A stretch of DNA of 64,000 nt from positions 3,313,001-3,377,000 of the forward strand of contig NZ_AP023366.1 in the NCBI RefSeq assembly GCF_015097055.1, given 5' to 3'. Every line of letters starts with the position of its first letter. Position 1 is the stretch's first letter. The notes beneath the pieces are model-generated. The model ran no database searches and was not told the DNA's origin. It saw nothing but the letters and a program-made list of their open reading frames with translations. Shown here piece after piece: positions 8,870-15,944 of this stretch. The stretch comes from Effusibacillus dendaii (GTDB lineage: Bacteria > Bacillota > Bacilli > Tumebacillales > Effusibacillaceae). Made by a program: the position numbers and the translations under genes.

Positions 8870-8971
8870 ATCAGGACTCCTCAAAGCGAACATCATATCG
8901 CCGCTGGCCATCGCGCCAACTGCTTTTTGAATCATGTTAGGATCAATGGAAAAATTGGCATCACTCATCAT
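8867..8971 (-). CDS. Possible 34-residue protein
   Basis: A short reading frame, start MMSDANFSIDP and end MMFALRSPD, hydrophilic then amphipathic, too small for most gene finders. Support is indirect: AAGGGG six bases before the first ATG, and an intrinsic terminator overlapping its stop on the same strand. A longer in-frame version starting at 9034 lacks a ribosome site. No family recognised; could be chance. Confidence 0.35.
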   Translation of the reverse strand: MMSDANFSIDPNMIQKAVGAMASGDMMFALRSPD

Positions 8972-9079
8972 GAAAACCCCTTCATCAAGCAGGATCGGTT
9001 GTATACACTCCCCCATTAAAATTGTTTTTGCCATAGATATCCATACGCCCGGGCTGCCGCGACACGAGCTGAAAAAAGC

Positions 9080-9107
9080 AAAAAGGCGGACCGTGGTCCA
9101 CCTTTTT
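9080..9107. terminator. Terminator of the SleB-like gene
   Basis: GGCGGACC (9085-9092) and GGTCCACC (9095-9102) form an eight-pair stem flanked by A and T runs, so it works on both strands; it directly follows the minus-strand hydrolase stop. Confidence 0.85.
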
Positions 9108-9777
9108 ACCGGGCGGCAAACGCGTGATTCCCGATTCGCGCCACCACGCGGAGATTTCGAATCCAGGGATCGGTTGCCGTATTCGGGTTATAAAAATAGA
9201 GAGCGTCCGGTACGGGGTTTTCTCCTGCTAGCACTCGTTTTGCTGCTTCGACCGCAGAGGAAGACGGTTCGTTGTAAATCGTTTCCTCGCGGACAGGATC
9301 GAACTGCCCCTTTGCGAAAATCACGTCTTTGATGGTCTTCGGAAAGTGCGGATCGCGCACCCGGTTCACAACGACGGCTCCTACTGCAATTTGGCCTTCT
9401 AAACTTTCCCCTTTGGCTTCCGATGAAATCACATGCGCCAGCCAATAAAGATCTTCTTCTGTATACGCAGGCTGTTGATTTTGTAATAGACCGCTGCGGG
9501 AAGACAAAACACCTGCATTCGCAGGATTTTGCTCCTTTTGCTCGGCAGTTTCCGCAGTGGATTGCTCCACAGCTTGTCCTACAGGAGTTGCTGCAGGACT
9601 TCCTTCCACCGGGTTCCTGTTATCTGCCGCTACGGCAACAGCGACCGGTGAAGAGGCATGGATGGCGCCAGCCGGCTGAATCCCTGTCTGATTAGACATC
9701 AAATCGGGACCCAGTCTGACGGTGAGGGCTACCACCACCGTCATGACCAGCGTCATCATAGCAGTTTGTTCCCTCAT
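9106..9777 (-). CDS. SleB/CwlJ-type cell wall hydrolase
   Basis: A 223-residue secreted or membrane-anchored protein: hydrophobic N-terminus (residues 7-22, MTLVMTVVVALTV), a low-complexity Ala/Glu/Gln linker (about 35-105), then the Hydrolase_2 domain (about 108-223) with HVISSEAKGESLEGQIAVGA, where the glutamate in SSEAKGES is the likely catalytic residue of these lytic transglycosylases. SleB and CwlJ degrade spore cortex, but the same domain occurs in vegetative hydrolases. No PG_binding_1 domain is present, unlike B. subtilis SleB, so I do not use that symbol. AAAGGGG precedes the ATG. Confidence 0.82.
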   Translation of the reverse strand: MREQTAMMTLVMTVVVALTVRLGPDLMSNQTGIQPAGAIHASSPVAVAVAADNRNPVEGSPAATPVGQAVEQSTAETAEQKEQNPANAGVLSSRSGLLQNQQPAYTEEDLYWLAHVISSEAKGESLEGQIAVGAVVVNRVRDPHFPKTIKDVIFAKGQFDPVREETIYNEPSSSAVEAAKRVLAGENPVPDALYFYNPNTATDPWIRNLRVVARIGNHAFAAR

Positions 9778-9914
9778 TGATTTCCCCTTTCTTCATCTCC
9801 CCGCGATAAAGCGGAAAGATGCACCTTCCGGTTTCCCCCCAGAAAACGAAAGGCATTAGGTAAAAAATGGTTCCGCGTGGCCATGTCCAATTGGACACTT
9901 TAACCAAAATATAC

Positions 9915-9947
9915 TAAAAAAATCCTGCTGTCAAATTGACAACAGGA
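9915..9947 (-). terminator. Terminator downstream of the 157-residue stress-type gene
   Basis: Minus-strand stem CCTGTTGTCAA / TTGACAGCAGG (9946-9924, one mismatch) followed by a run of seven T. Confidence 0.85.
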
Positions 9948-10004
9948 AAAGTTAAATTATATGCATAAAGTTAAGCTTCCGGCAGGTTAATATTAATTGG
10001 AATA

Positions 10005-10478
10005 TTAATCCTGAACCGCGATATGATCGGCTCCGAACTCTGCAAAAATTTTTTTCATCTCGTTTACATCCGGCTCTGAAATTTCGGCAGACACCAAAAC
10101 ACTCCCCGACTCCACTGCTTCAGTCAGTGTTTTGGCGGATGTCGGATTGATTCCCAGATCAACTAATCCGCCTACGATACCGCCTGACATACCGCCGTAG
10201 AGTGCGCCGAACAAAGGACCAAAACCTGTAATCAAGGGAGAGCCGCCTGGTAATAAAGCGGATCCGGCGGCAAACGCGATTCCGATCGCACCTCCAATGG
10301 CGGCACCAAGTAGGCCTCCATCAATCGGCAAGTCCGCTTTTGGGTGTGTTTCAGTGTCCGGCATCTGTTCCGATTTTGTGATCAGGGATATCTTATCTTT
10401 TGGAATTCGTCTGGAAAGTTCCTGAATCAGACTTTCTGCCGTTTCCCTTCGATCGAACGAACCTATCAAATGTTTCAA
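10005..10478 (-). CDS. General stress-type protein with glycine-zipper
   Basis: A 157-residue protein related to the YflT/GsiB-neighbour 'general stress protein 17M' or low-temperature-induced families. Residues 1-35 look like the conserved N-terminal fold (IGSFDRRETAESLIQELS), then a Gly/Ala-rich double hydrophobic stretch (about 55-110, GGLLGAAIGGAIGIAF and GALYGGMSGGIVGGLVDLG) able to insert into or coat a membrane, and an acidic C-terminal strand-helix (VLVSAEISEPDVNEMKKIF). Exact biochemical role unknown. It lies between the cbb3 operon and the SleB-like gene with its own terminator. Confidence 0.65.
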   Translation of the reverse strand: MKHLIGSFDRRETAESLIQELSRRIPKDKISLITKSEQMPDTETHPKADLPIDGGLLGAAIGGAIGIAFAAGSALLPGGSPLITGFGPLFGALYGGMSGGIVGGLVDLGINPTSAKTLTEAVESGSVLVSAEISEPDVNEMKKIFAEFGADHIAVQD

Positions 10479-10517
10479 AACGGATCCCCCCCGTCGTGAT
10501 TGCCAGCGTACAAGATT

Positions 10518-10967
10518 TTACTTAAGTGTCTGCAGATACAGTTTAACTGCTTGAATTTGATCTTCATTCAAACCGAGCGAAGTGGGGTTGGGCATCCCTT
10601 TTTCCGGGCGGCCGTTATGTAGCACCGTATCCAGCCCTTGATCTCCCAATCGCTGTTCGACACCCAACAGACCGGGCCCTACAATTCGTTGTGAAGTGAC
10701 GGCGTGACAACCTGTACATGTCGTGTTGAAAATTTCTTTGCCTGCTTCCGCTGTGACTTGCACGGGAGTAGTCGCTTTCGACCTGTCATCAATGGTGGTG
10801 GCGGTGAGGGCATAGTAAGCCGCCCAACCTGCCAATATGACATAAGTCGCTTTCAGAAACTTGGGAACCCTCGTTTCTTTGACTGGAATGTCGTTTATCT
10901 CTTCCGTGTCCCCATAGTATTTGAATACATCTTCTTCATTGCGGGTTTGATTTTTTTCCTGCTCCAT
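10518..10967 (-). CDS. ccoP: cbb3 oxidase CcoP-like monohaem cytochrome c subunit
   Basis: A 149-residue membrane-anchored cytochrome c, last gene of the ccoNOQP operon. Residues 1-35 are hydrophilic, one membrane helix follows (about 38-55, ATYVILAGWAAYYALTA), then a c-type haem domain with CTGCH near residue 83 and the axial methionine probably in the GMPNP segment. Proteobacterial CcoP is about 300 residues with two haems; this one has a single haem. The ATG at 10967 overlaps the previous stop (TGATG), so a TTG one codon upstream is not needed. Confidence 0.85.
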   Translation of the reverse strand: MEQEKNQTRNEEDVFKYYGDTEEINDIPVKETRVPKFLKATYVILAGWAAYYALTATTIDDRSKATTPVQVTAEAGKEIFNTTCTGCHAVTSQRIVGPGLLGVEQRLGDQGLDTVLHNGRPEKGMPNPTSLGLNEDQIQAVKLYLQTLK

Positions 10968-11122
10968 CAATAGCCCTCCCGCTCGTGATCTTTAAGCATG
11001 CGATATTTGATCGATTCTGTATCTTTAAACTGGCCGCCCTTTTTGGCCCAATAGAACATGGCCCCGGCGCTGAACGACATCGACAGCATTACGATTAACA
11101 GTATCCACGCCTGTATCGTCAT
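10967..11122 (-). CDS. ccoQ: Small cbb3 oxidase subunit, CcoQ/CcoS-like
   Basis: A 51-residue protein missed by longer ORF cut-offs. It begins MTIQAWILLIVMLSM, giving one membrane helix (residues 5-25), then a positively charged tail (YWAKKGGQFKDTESIKYRM). Size, topology and position between ccoO and ccoP match CcoQ. GGGAGGAACTC precedes the ATG, and its stop overlaps the ccoP start. The family is too short for certainty. Confidence 0.7.
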   Translation of the reverse strand: MTIQAWILLIVMLSMSFSAGAMFYWAKKGGQFKDTESIKYRMLKDHEREGY

Positions 11123-11133
11123 GAGTTCCTCCC

Positions 11134-11661
11134 TTAGTGACTGGCCGTTCTTGCCTTTTCAGCGGGTGCCGGTTTTAAACTCATCAGGTATGCCACAAGA
11201 TCCTTTTTATCCTGTTCCGACAGGTAATTGAATTTTGGCATGATCGAACCGGAATAAAATTTTTGCGGATTGTTCAGATGCTGATATTGCCATTCCGGAC
11301 TGTAACGGCTGCCTACCCAGGTCAAGTCAGGGCCTGTCCGCTGTGTCATAATGAGAGGTGGCCTGTCGTAGTAATAGTCACCCGGCACCGATACAGGACC
11401 TAATTTTGAATCCGCCTGGACCGGTCGGACAGCCTGTGAATGACACCAGATGCATCCTTCCCGGATGTAGACATCCCGTCCCCTTGCTTCTGCTGAATTG
11501 ACCGGATAATGCCTCATTTTTGCGTTGGCGGTGGGGGTGCTGACAGATGCATCAAAGAATGGCAATACGCATGTACCGATCACCCCGATTAAAAAGAGGG
11601 AAACGGCTCCCCCCAGCAAAACACCGATATGTTTTTCCGATTGACTGGACAAAACATTCAC
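11134..11661 (-). CDS. ccoO: cbb3-type cytochrome c oxidase subunit II
   Basis: A 175-residue monohaem membrane cytochrome c. One N-terminal helix (residues 14-34, LLGGAVSLFLIGVIGTCVL), then the haem motif CIWCH near residue 70 in the family context REGCIWCHSQAVRPV, the YYYDRPPLIMTQRTGPDLTWVG block, and the axial methionine in SIMPKF. CcoO passes electrons from cytochrome c to the CcoN active site. It follows ccoN by 21 bases. Length is slightly short against proteobacterial CcoO (about 200). Confidence 0.93.
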   Translation of the reverse strand: MNVLSSQSEKHIGVLLGGAVSLFLIGVIGTCVLPFFDASVSTPTANAKMRHYPVNSAEARGRDVYIREGCIWCHSQAVRPVQADSKLGPVSVPGDYYYDRPPLIMTQRTGPDLTWVGSRYSPEWQYQHLNNPQKFYSGSIMPKFNYLSEQDKKDLVAYLMSLKPAPAEKARTASH

Positions 11662-11682
11662 CTCTTTCCCAAAATCTGTTGG

Positions 11683-13083
11683 TTATCGCAATGCGGGCAT
11701 GGGTTCTTCGGCTCCTGCCCGTTTTCCGGCTGTTGCCGTTTTGTAGATATTCCATGCGAAAACGATTGCACCCATGAACATCATGCTGCCGCCAATCGCC
11801 CGTGCGAACAGATATATGTGGAGCGATTCCACCAGTTTGACGAAACCGGCTCCGATCTGATTGCCGTCTATCCAGCCAAACCCTTGCAGCGCCCCTGCCA
11901 GCCACATCGAAAAAGCAAAAATCAGGAATCCGATGACCGATAGCCAATAATGCCAATTCATCAGAACCGTACTGTATATTTTCCGCCCGACGATTCGCGG
12001 CAAAGCGTAATAGTAACCGGAGAATGCCACAAGCGTAAATGCCCCGAACAAAGGCAAATGTGCGTGACCGACCGTCCAATAGGTAAAATGCAGGATGGCG
12101 TTGGGCGCCATTAATGCCTGAAATGGCCCTTGAATACAGGCCAGGAAATAGAACAGCCCTCCGGTCAGCAAAAATTTCAGCTCAATATTCTCCGCTACTT
12201 TATACCAAGCGCCTTTCATTGTCCCGAGAAAATTGGCCAGAACGGTCCACACGGGTATGATCATCAATAAACTGGGTACGATGCCCGCTTTCATCAACCA
12301 CAGTGGAAGCGGTCCGTTTACCAGATGGTGAGGCCCATTCCAGATGTAAAACGTGGCGATCGTCCAGAACCCGATCAATGACAGTTTGTGGCTGTAAAGC
12401 GGTTTGCCGCTTAATTTGGGCAGCAGGAAATACATGGTGCCGACACCGACAGGTGTAAACCAGACTCCGATAATGTTGTGTACCCACGTATAGGCCATGG
12501 AAAACTCGCCGATACCGGGAAGCGAAGCATATTCGGGAATGAATCCGACAATCCAGATCATGGGCAGCCAAATACTGGTTCCCAAATAGTACCACAAAGT
12601 AACGTACATCACTTTTTCTTTCCGGTTTAATATCGTGCGAAGCAGGTTATAACCTGCCAGCGCCGCCAGGAAAATGACAATAATGTCGATCAAAAGAGGA
12701 GATTCATGGTATTCAACCGGCGTTTGTTTGCCCATGAACAGTAACAGAATCCAGACGATCAGCACGAAATTCCACAGCCAAACGGACATTATTCCCAACC
12801 GTTCACTGTATAAGGGGGATTTTGTCAATACAGGTGTGATGTAATACCACATCGCAAAAAAAGCGGGTGTGAGCCAACCGTACAGCACGATATTCGTATG
12901 AATGGGGCGTATTCTTCCATACGTAAAATATTGTTGAAAGAAATGGTTAAACGTCAAAAAATCGGGGTGCACCGATTTGATGGCAACCAAAAGCGCCATG
13001 ATCATGCCAAGCAGTAACCAGACGATCGAAGAATACATAAACATTTTGGAAGTCGTATACGGACGTACCGCAGTAGTCGACAT
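11683..13083 (-). CDS. ccoN: cbb3-type cytochrome c oxidase subunit I
   Basis: A 466-residue, twelve-helix haem-copper oxidase core subunit of the C family. Visible landmarks are the low-spin haem region RIRPIHTNIVLYGW (about residue 55), AYTWVHNIIGVWFTPVGVG (CuB His and the cross-linked Tyr region), WNGPHHLVNGPLPLW (CuB histidines) and TVGHAHLPLFGAF (haem His). It reduces oxygen with high affinity. GGGAGGGATTTG precedes the ATG. It heads ccoNOQP; no ccoGHIS maturation genes are present in the window. Confidence 0.95.
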   Translation of the reverse strand: MSTTAVRPYTTSKMFMYSSIVWLLLGMIMALLVAIKSVHPDFLTFNHFFQQYFTYGRIRPIHTNIVLYGWLTPAFFAMWYYITPVLTKSPLYSERLGIMSVWLWNFVLIVWILLLFMGKQTPVEYHESPLLIDIIVIFLAALAGYNLLRTILNRKEKVMYVTLWYYLGTSIWLPMIWIVGFIPEYASLPGIGEFSMAYTWVHNIIGVWFTPVGVGTMYFLLPKLSGKPLYSHKLSLIGFWTIATFYIWNGPHHLVNGPLPLWLMKAGIVPSLLMIIPVWTVLANFLGTMKGAWYKVAENIELKFLLTGGLFYFLACIQGPFQALMAPNAILHFTYWTVGHAHLPLFGAFTLVAFSGYYYALPRIVGRKIYSTVLMNWHYWLSVIGFLIFAFSMWLAGALQGFGWIDGNQIGAGFVKLVESLHIYLFARAIGGSMMFMGAIVFAWNIYKTATAGKRAGAEEPMPALR

Positions 13084-13117
13084 CGATTCAAATCCCTCCC
13101 GGTATTCGTCGCAATGT

Positions 13118-13132
13118 TTGGATTTCCATCAA
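13118..13132 (-). promoter_or_regulatory. FNR-box-like site upstream of ccoN
   Basis: The minus strand reads TTGATGGAAATCCAA, one mismatch from the FNR/CRP-like palindrome TTGAT-N4-ATCAA, 35 bases before the ccoN start. A possible -10 (TACATAAT) lies further upstream, so the role (activation or repression) is unclear. Confidence 0.35.
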
Positions 13133-13167
13133 AGTTTTTCCTTGTCGCCCGGAATTATGTATGCAAA

Positions 13168-13229
13168 CAGAAAAAAGCACTGCAGACAGGATCGTTTCCC
13201 AACAATCCTGTCTGCAGTGCTTTTTTCTG
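13168..13229. terminator. Very strong bidirectional terminator between acuC and ccoN
   Basis: A perfect 25-base inverted repeat (13168-13192 and 13205-13229, core GCACTGCAGACAGGAT) with an 11-12 base loop and A6/T6 flanks. On the minus strand it ends the acu operon before the cco promoter region. Confidence 0.9.
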
Positions 13230-13294
13230 CGGGCGTGCCTTTTCGATTTGGTGTCTTCCCTCGTCAGGGAGCGGAGACAAGGTTACCGTCCGTC

Positions 13295-14452
13295 CTACAA
13301 CAAAAACGGTGCACCGAACAGGGAGCGCCTGACGGTGATGCGATTTTTTTCCTCAATTTCGGCCCGACGAGGAATGGGTGGAAACAGGTCGGGCGGATCA
13401 AGGAACGAAGTGGGAAGTGTGACAGGCGCTTGCGGCTGCCATTTGTCGATCCATGTTTGGGGGATTTCGTCCGGCAGTGTCTGTTCGGACAACTCTGCCC
13501 AGAGCATTGTCCACGCGCGCGGTACAACGCGCCAAATATCATAACCTCCACCGCCTACGGCAATCCACCGTCCTTCACATACTTCGTGTGCCAACTGATG
13601 GACCATTTTTGGAATATCCCGATAAATGCGGGTAGTCGCCGACAGATGTGTTAAAGGATCGAAATGGTGCGCGTCACAGCCATTTTGTGAAATGACGACA
13701 TCGGGTCTGAATTTATGAAACAGGTGGGGAATGATCGATTCGAACGTCGTCAACCAGGATTCGTCTTCTGTAAACGGTTCCAAAGGAATGTTTAACGAAT
13801 ACCCGTAGCCGCGTCCTGTTCCGCGTTCTTCGATATCTCCCGTGCCCGGATACAAATATTTTCCGGTTTCGTGAAAAGAGACGGTCAGCACATCCGGGTC
13901 ATCGTAGAACATCCATTGTACCCCGTCACCGTGATGGGCATCTGTATCGATATAAAGCACACGCGCATGATAGCGGTCTTTTATGTAAGCGATGGCCGCA
14001 CCGATGTCGTTATACACACAGAAGCCGGATGCCTCACTGCGACGGGCATGGTGCAGGCCGCCTGCCAGGTTTAACGCATGGTTGACTTTGCCGGACATGA
14101 CCAAATCGGCCGCCACAACGGTGCCGCCGACTACCAGGCTGGTCGCTTCATGCATGTTCGGAAAAATAGGCGTATCTTCCGTCCCCAGTCCGAACCCGAT
14201 ATCGGACCCATCCTGCCCGGGTGGAAGCTTTCCCGCTTTTTGCACGGCATGCACAAAATTCGGGTCGTGCACCCGAAACAGTTCCTCCAAAGTGGCGGGT
14301 CTTGGCTGAAAGATATGCTTTTGCTGCAACAAACCCAGTTCCCGAATCAGATCAACCGTCAACTCCACGCGTTTCGGATTAAACGGATGTTCTTCCCCAA
14401 ATTTGTAAGCAAGAAACGCATCGCTGTAAATAAACGCTGTGCGGTCCATCAT
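13295..14452 (-). CDS. acuC: Acetoin utilization protein AcuC, class I-type lysine deacetylase
   Basis: A 385-residue zinc deacetylase of the histone deacetylase superfamily; in B. subtilis it removes the acetyl group from AcsA, restoring acetyl-CoA synthetase activity. Catalytic features: ASGFCVYNDI, the metal ligands in YIDTDAHHGDG (about residue 172), VSFHETGKYLYPGTG, and the second aspartate in SQNGCDAHHFDPL with AVGGGGYD near the C-terminus. The start ATG overlaps the acuB stop by four bases. Third gene of acuABC. Confidence 0.94.
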   Translation of the reverse strand: MMDRTAFIYSDAFLAYKFGEEHPFNPKRVELTVDLIRELGLLQQKHIFQPRPATLEELFRVHDPNFVHAVQKAGKLPPGQDGSDIGFGLGTEDTPIFPNMHEATSLVVGGTVVAADLVMSGKVNHALNLAGGLHHARRSEASGFCVYNDIGAAIAYIKDRYHARVLYIDTDAHHGDGVQWMFYDDPDVLTVSFHETGKYLYPGTGDIEERGTGRGYGYSLNIPLEPFTEDESWLTTFESIIPHLFHKFRPDVVISQNGCDAHHFDPLTHLSATTRIYRDIPKMVHQLAHEVCEGRWIAVGGGGYDIWRVVPRAWTMLWAELSEQTLPDEIPQTWIDKWQPQAPVTLPTSFLDPPDLFPPIPRRAEIEEKNRITVRRSLFGAPFLL

Positions 14453-15096
14453 GCATGCTCCGCATTGGATACAGGAGGTTCCACAACGGTATATCCTGCA
14501 TTCTGGACGTCGGCAATAAACCCACGCGGATCCATTGTTTTTAGGCGCAGGACGATCGACTTTTGATTTTTACTGGTGAGGCTGGGGAACACCATCACGC
14601 TGGTAACGTTAATGTTTCGGGCACGTAAAAAATCGGTCACGGCGGCCAGCATTCCAGGTTTGTCAGGCACTTCAACCTCCACGCGGGAGGAGGGAGACGA
14701 TACGCCCATCATCTCAACTAACGTGTGTAAAATGTCTCGTTCTGTGATAATTCCGACTAATTTTCCGCAGCCAACAACAGGCAGGCAGCCAATCCGCTTT
14801 TGATAAAGGATATTTGCCGCATCCTCCACAAAATCAAGCGGATGTACAGTGATGACTTCCGTTTGCATAATGGAGCGGATCGGGGTGTCCTTCAGACAGG
14901 CGATCTGCTCCTCACCCAGCGTGGAGGGCATAGCATTGCGGATATCGCGGTCAGATACGATGCCAACCAGCGTTTCGCCTTCTACTACAGGCAGGTGGCG
15001 GATGCGGTTGACAGTGGTAATGGCCAACGCTTCCTCAATCGGTGTATTGGGGGTCACGCAGAGAACTTTATCGGTCATTACTTTTTCGACTAGCAT
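14449..15096 (-). CDS. acuB: AcuB, CBS-pair plus ACT domain protein
   Basis: A 215-residue protein with two CBS motifs (residues 1-60 and about 75-130; VMTDKVLCVTPNTPIEEAL and GIITERDIL) followed by an ACT domain (about 138-205, VEVPDKPGMLAAVTDFLR). It probably senses adenosine nucleotides and a small ligand and adjusts the AcuA/AcuC acetylation cycle; its exact function is not established. It sits 11 bases after acuA and overlaps acuC. Confidence 0.92.
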   Translation of the reverse strand: MLVEKVMTDKVLCVTPNTPIEEALAITTVNRIRHLPVVEGETLVGIVSDRDIRNAMPSTLGEEQIACLKDTPIRSIMQTEVITVHPLDFVEDAANILYQKRIGCLPVVGCGKLVGIITERDILHTLVEMMGVSSPSSRVEVEVPDKPGMLAAVTDFLRARNINVTSVMVFPSLTSKNQKSIVLRLKTMDPRGFIADVQNAGYTVVEPPVSNAEHA

Positions 15097-15107
15097 AATG
15101 CACCGTC

Positions 15108-15749
15108 CTAAAACAGATTTTTATTTTTAAAACGGATCTTGTTAAAACGATCGATTGATGTTTGCGGAACTCGACTGCCAATGCGCGCCATCAGCATGTT
15201 TGCCGGATGGCAGGTGATTTCCGGATCGTCTGTCGAAAATACTTCCATTCCAACGGAACCCATTACTTTTCGCATCACTTCTTTATATTCCCAGACGGTG
15301 AGCCCTGTATCTTTCAGATCCCAATGCCAGTAATACTCAGTCGAGATCACAATGTAATCATTCATTGCGTCGTCCATAAACGAAATTTCCAACAATGCTT
15401 TCGCCACGCCGTGGGAACGGAATTCGGAAACCACTTCAATCGCTCCCAGTTCCAACAAATCATCCAACCGCGCTTCCGACCATCGTTCTAACGGATCAGG
15501 ATATACGTATGTGACATAACCAACAACCGTTTTTCCCTGGCGGGCGATAATGATGCGGCCTTCAGGCAGTCCGGCAATTTCTACCATCGCCTGATGTTGT
15601 TGGGGTGCCGGTCGGAATGCTTTCAGACCTTCGTGAAATTCAAGAGAGGCAAGCACCTCGGGACTTATGGGACCTTCAATCAATAACGTTCCATTCGCTG
15701 TAGACAGTTCTTTTGCATAGTATGTTTTTTTATGTTCAAGGCTGGTCAT
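15108..15749 (-). CDS. acuA: Protein lysine acetyltransferase AcuA
   Basis: A 213-residue GNAT-fold enzyme that in B. subtilis acetylates the catalytic lysine of AcsA and switches it off. Visible GNAT core: GRIIIARQGKTVVGYVTYVYPDP (about residues 68-90) and the acetyl-CoA pyrophosphate region SEFRSHGVAKALLEISF (about 112-128). ATG at 15749 is chosen because GGAGGTGG lies just upstream; a GTG nine bases earlier overlaps that site. First gene of acuABC, divergent from its target acsA. Confidence 0.92.
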   Translation of the reverse strand: MTSLEHKKTYYAKELSTANGTLLIEGPISPEVLASLEFHEGLKAFRPAPQQHQAMVEIAGLPEGRIIIARQGKTVVGYVTYVYPDPLERWSEARLDDLLELGAIEVVSEFRSHGVAKALLEISFMDDAMNDYIVISTEYYWHWDLKDTGLTVWEYKEVMRKVMGSVGMEVFSTDDPEITCHPANMLMARIGSRVPQTSIDRFNKIRFKNKNLF

Positions 15750-15833
15750 TCCAACCACCTCCGTTTCCTAGTGTTATTATACATGAGCCAATACGAACTT
15801 GATGTTTCAGTTTGATGAAGTCTGTGAAAATAT

Positions 15834-15849
15834 CGTGAAAAGTTTCACG
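15834..15849. promoter_or_regulatory. Inverted repeat in the acuA-acsA divergent region
   Basis: CGTGAAA-AG-TTTCACG forms a 16-base near-perfect dyad 85 bases from acuA and 96 bases from acsA. It does not match the 14-base CcpA cre consensus (centre CG, different spacing), so the regulator is unknown. Confidence 0.4.
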
Positions 15850-15944
15850 TGTGTAGGCTCGGATTGTCGACGATATGTCAGTATGATAAAATAAACGAAG
15901 TAATGCTAATAGTCAAAAACATTCGAGAAAAAGGGGGCGGAGAT

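Noticed and set aside
9423-9695. 90-codon plus-strand ORF inside the SleB-like gene
   Set aside because: Antisense shadow of the linker and hydrolase domain.
15790-15850. CcpA cre site upstream of acsA/acuA
   Set aside because: The best dyad has the wrong centre and spacing for the TGWAANCGNTNWCA consensus.
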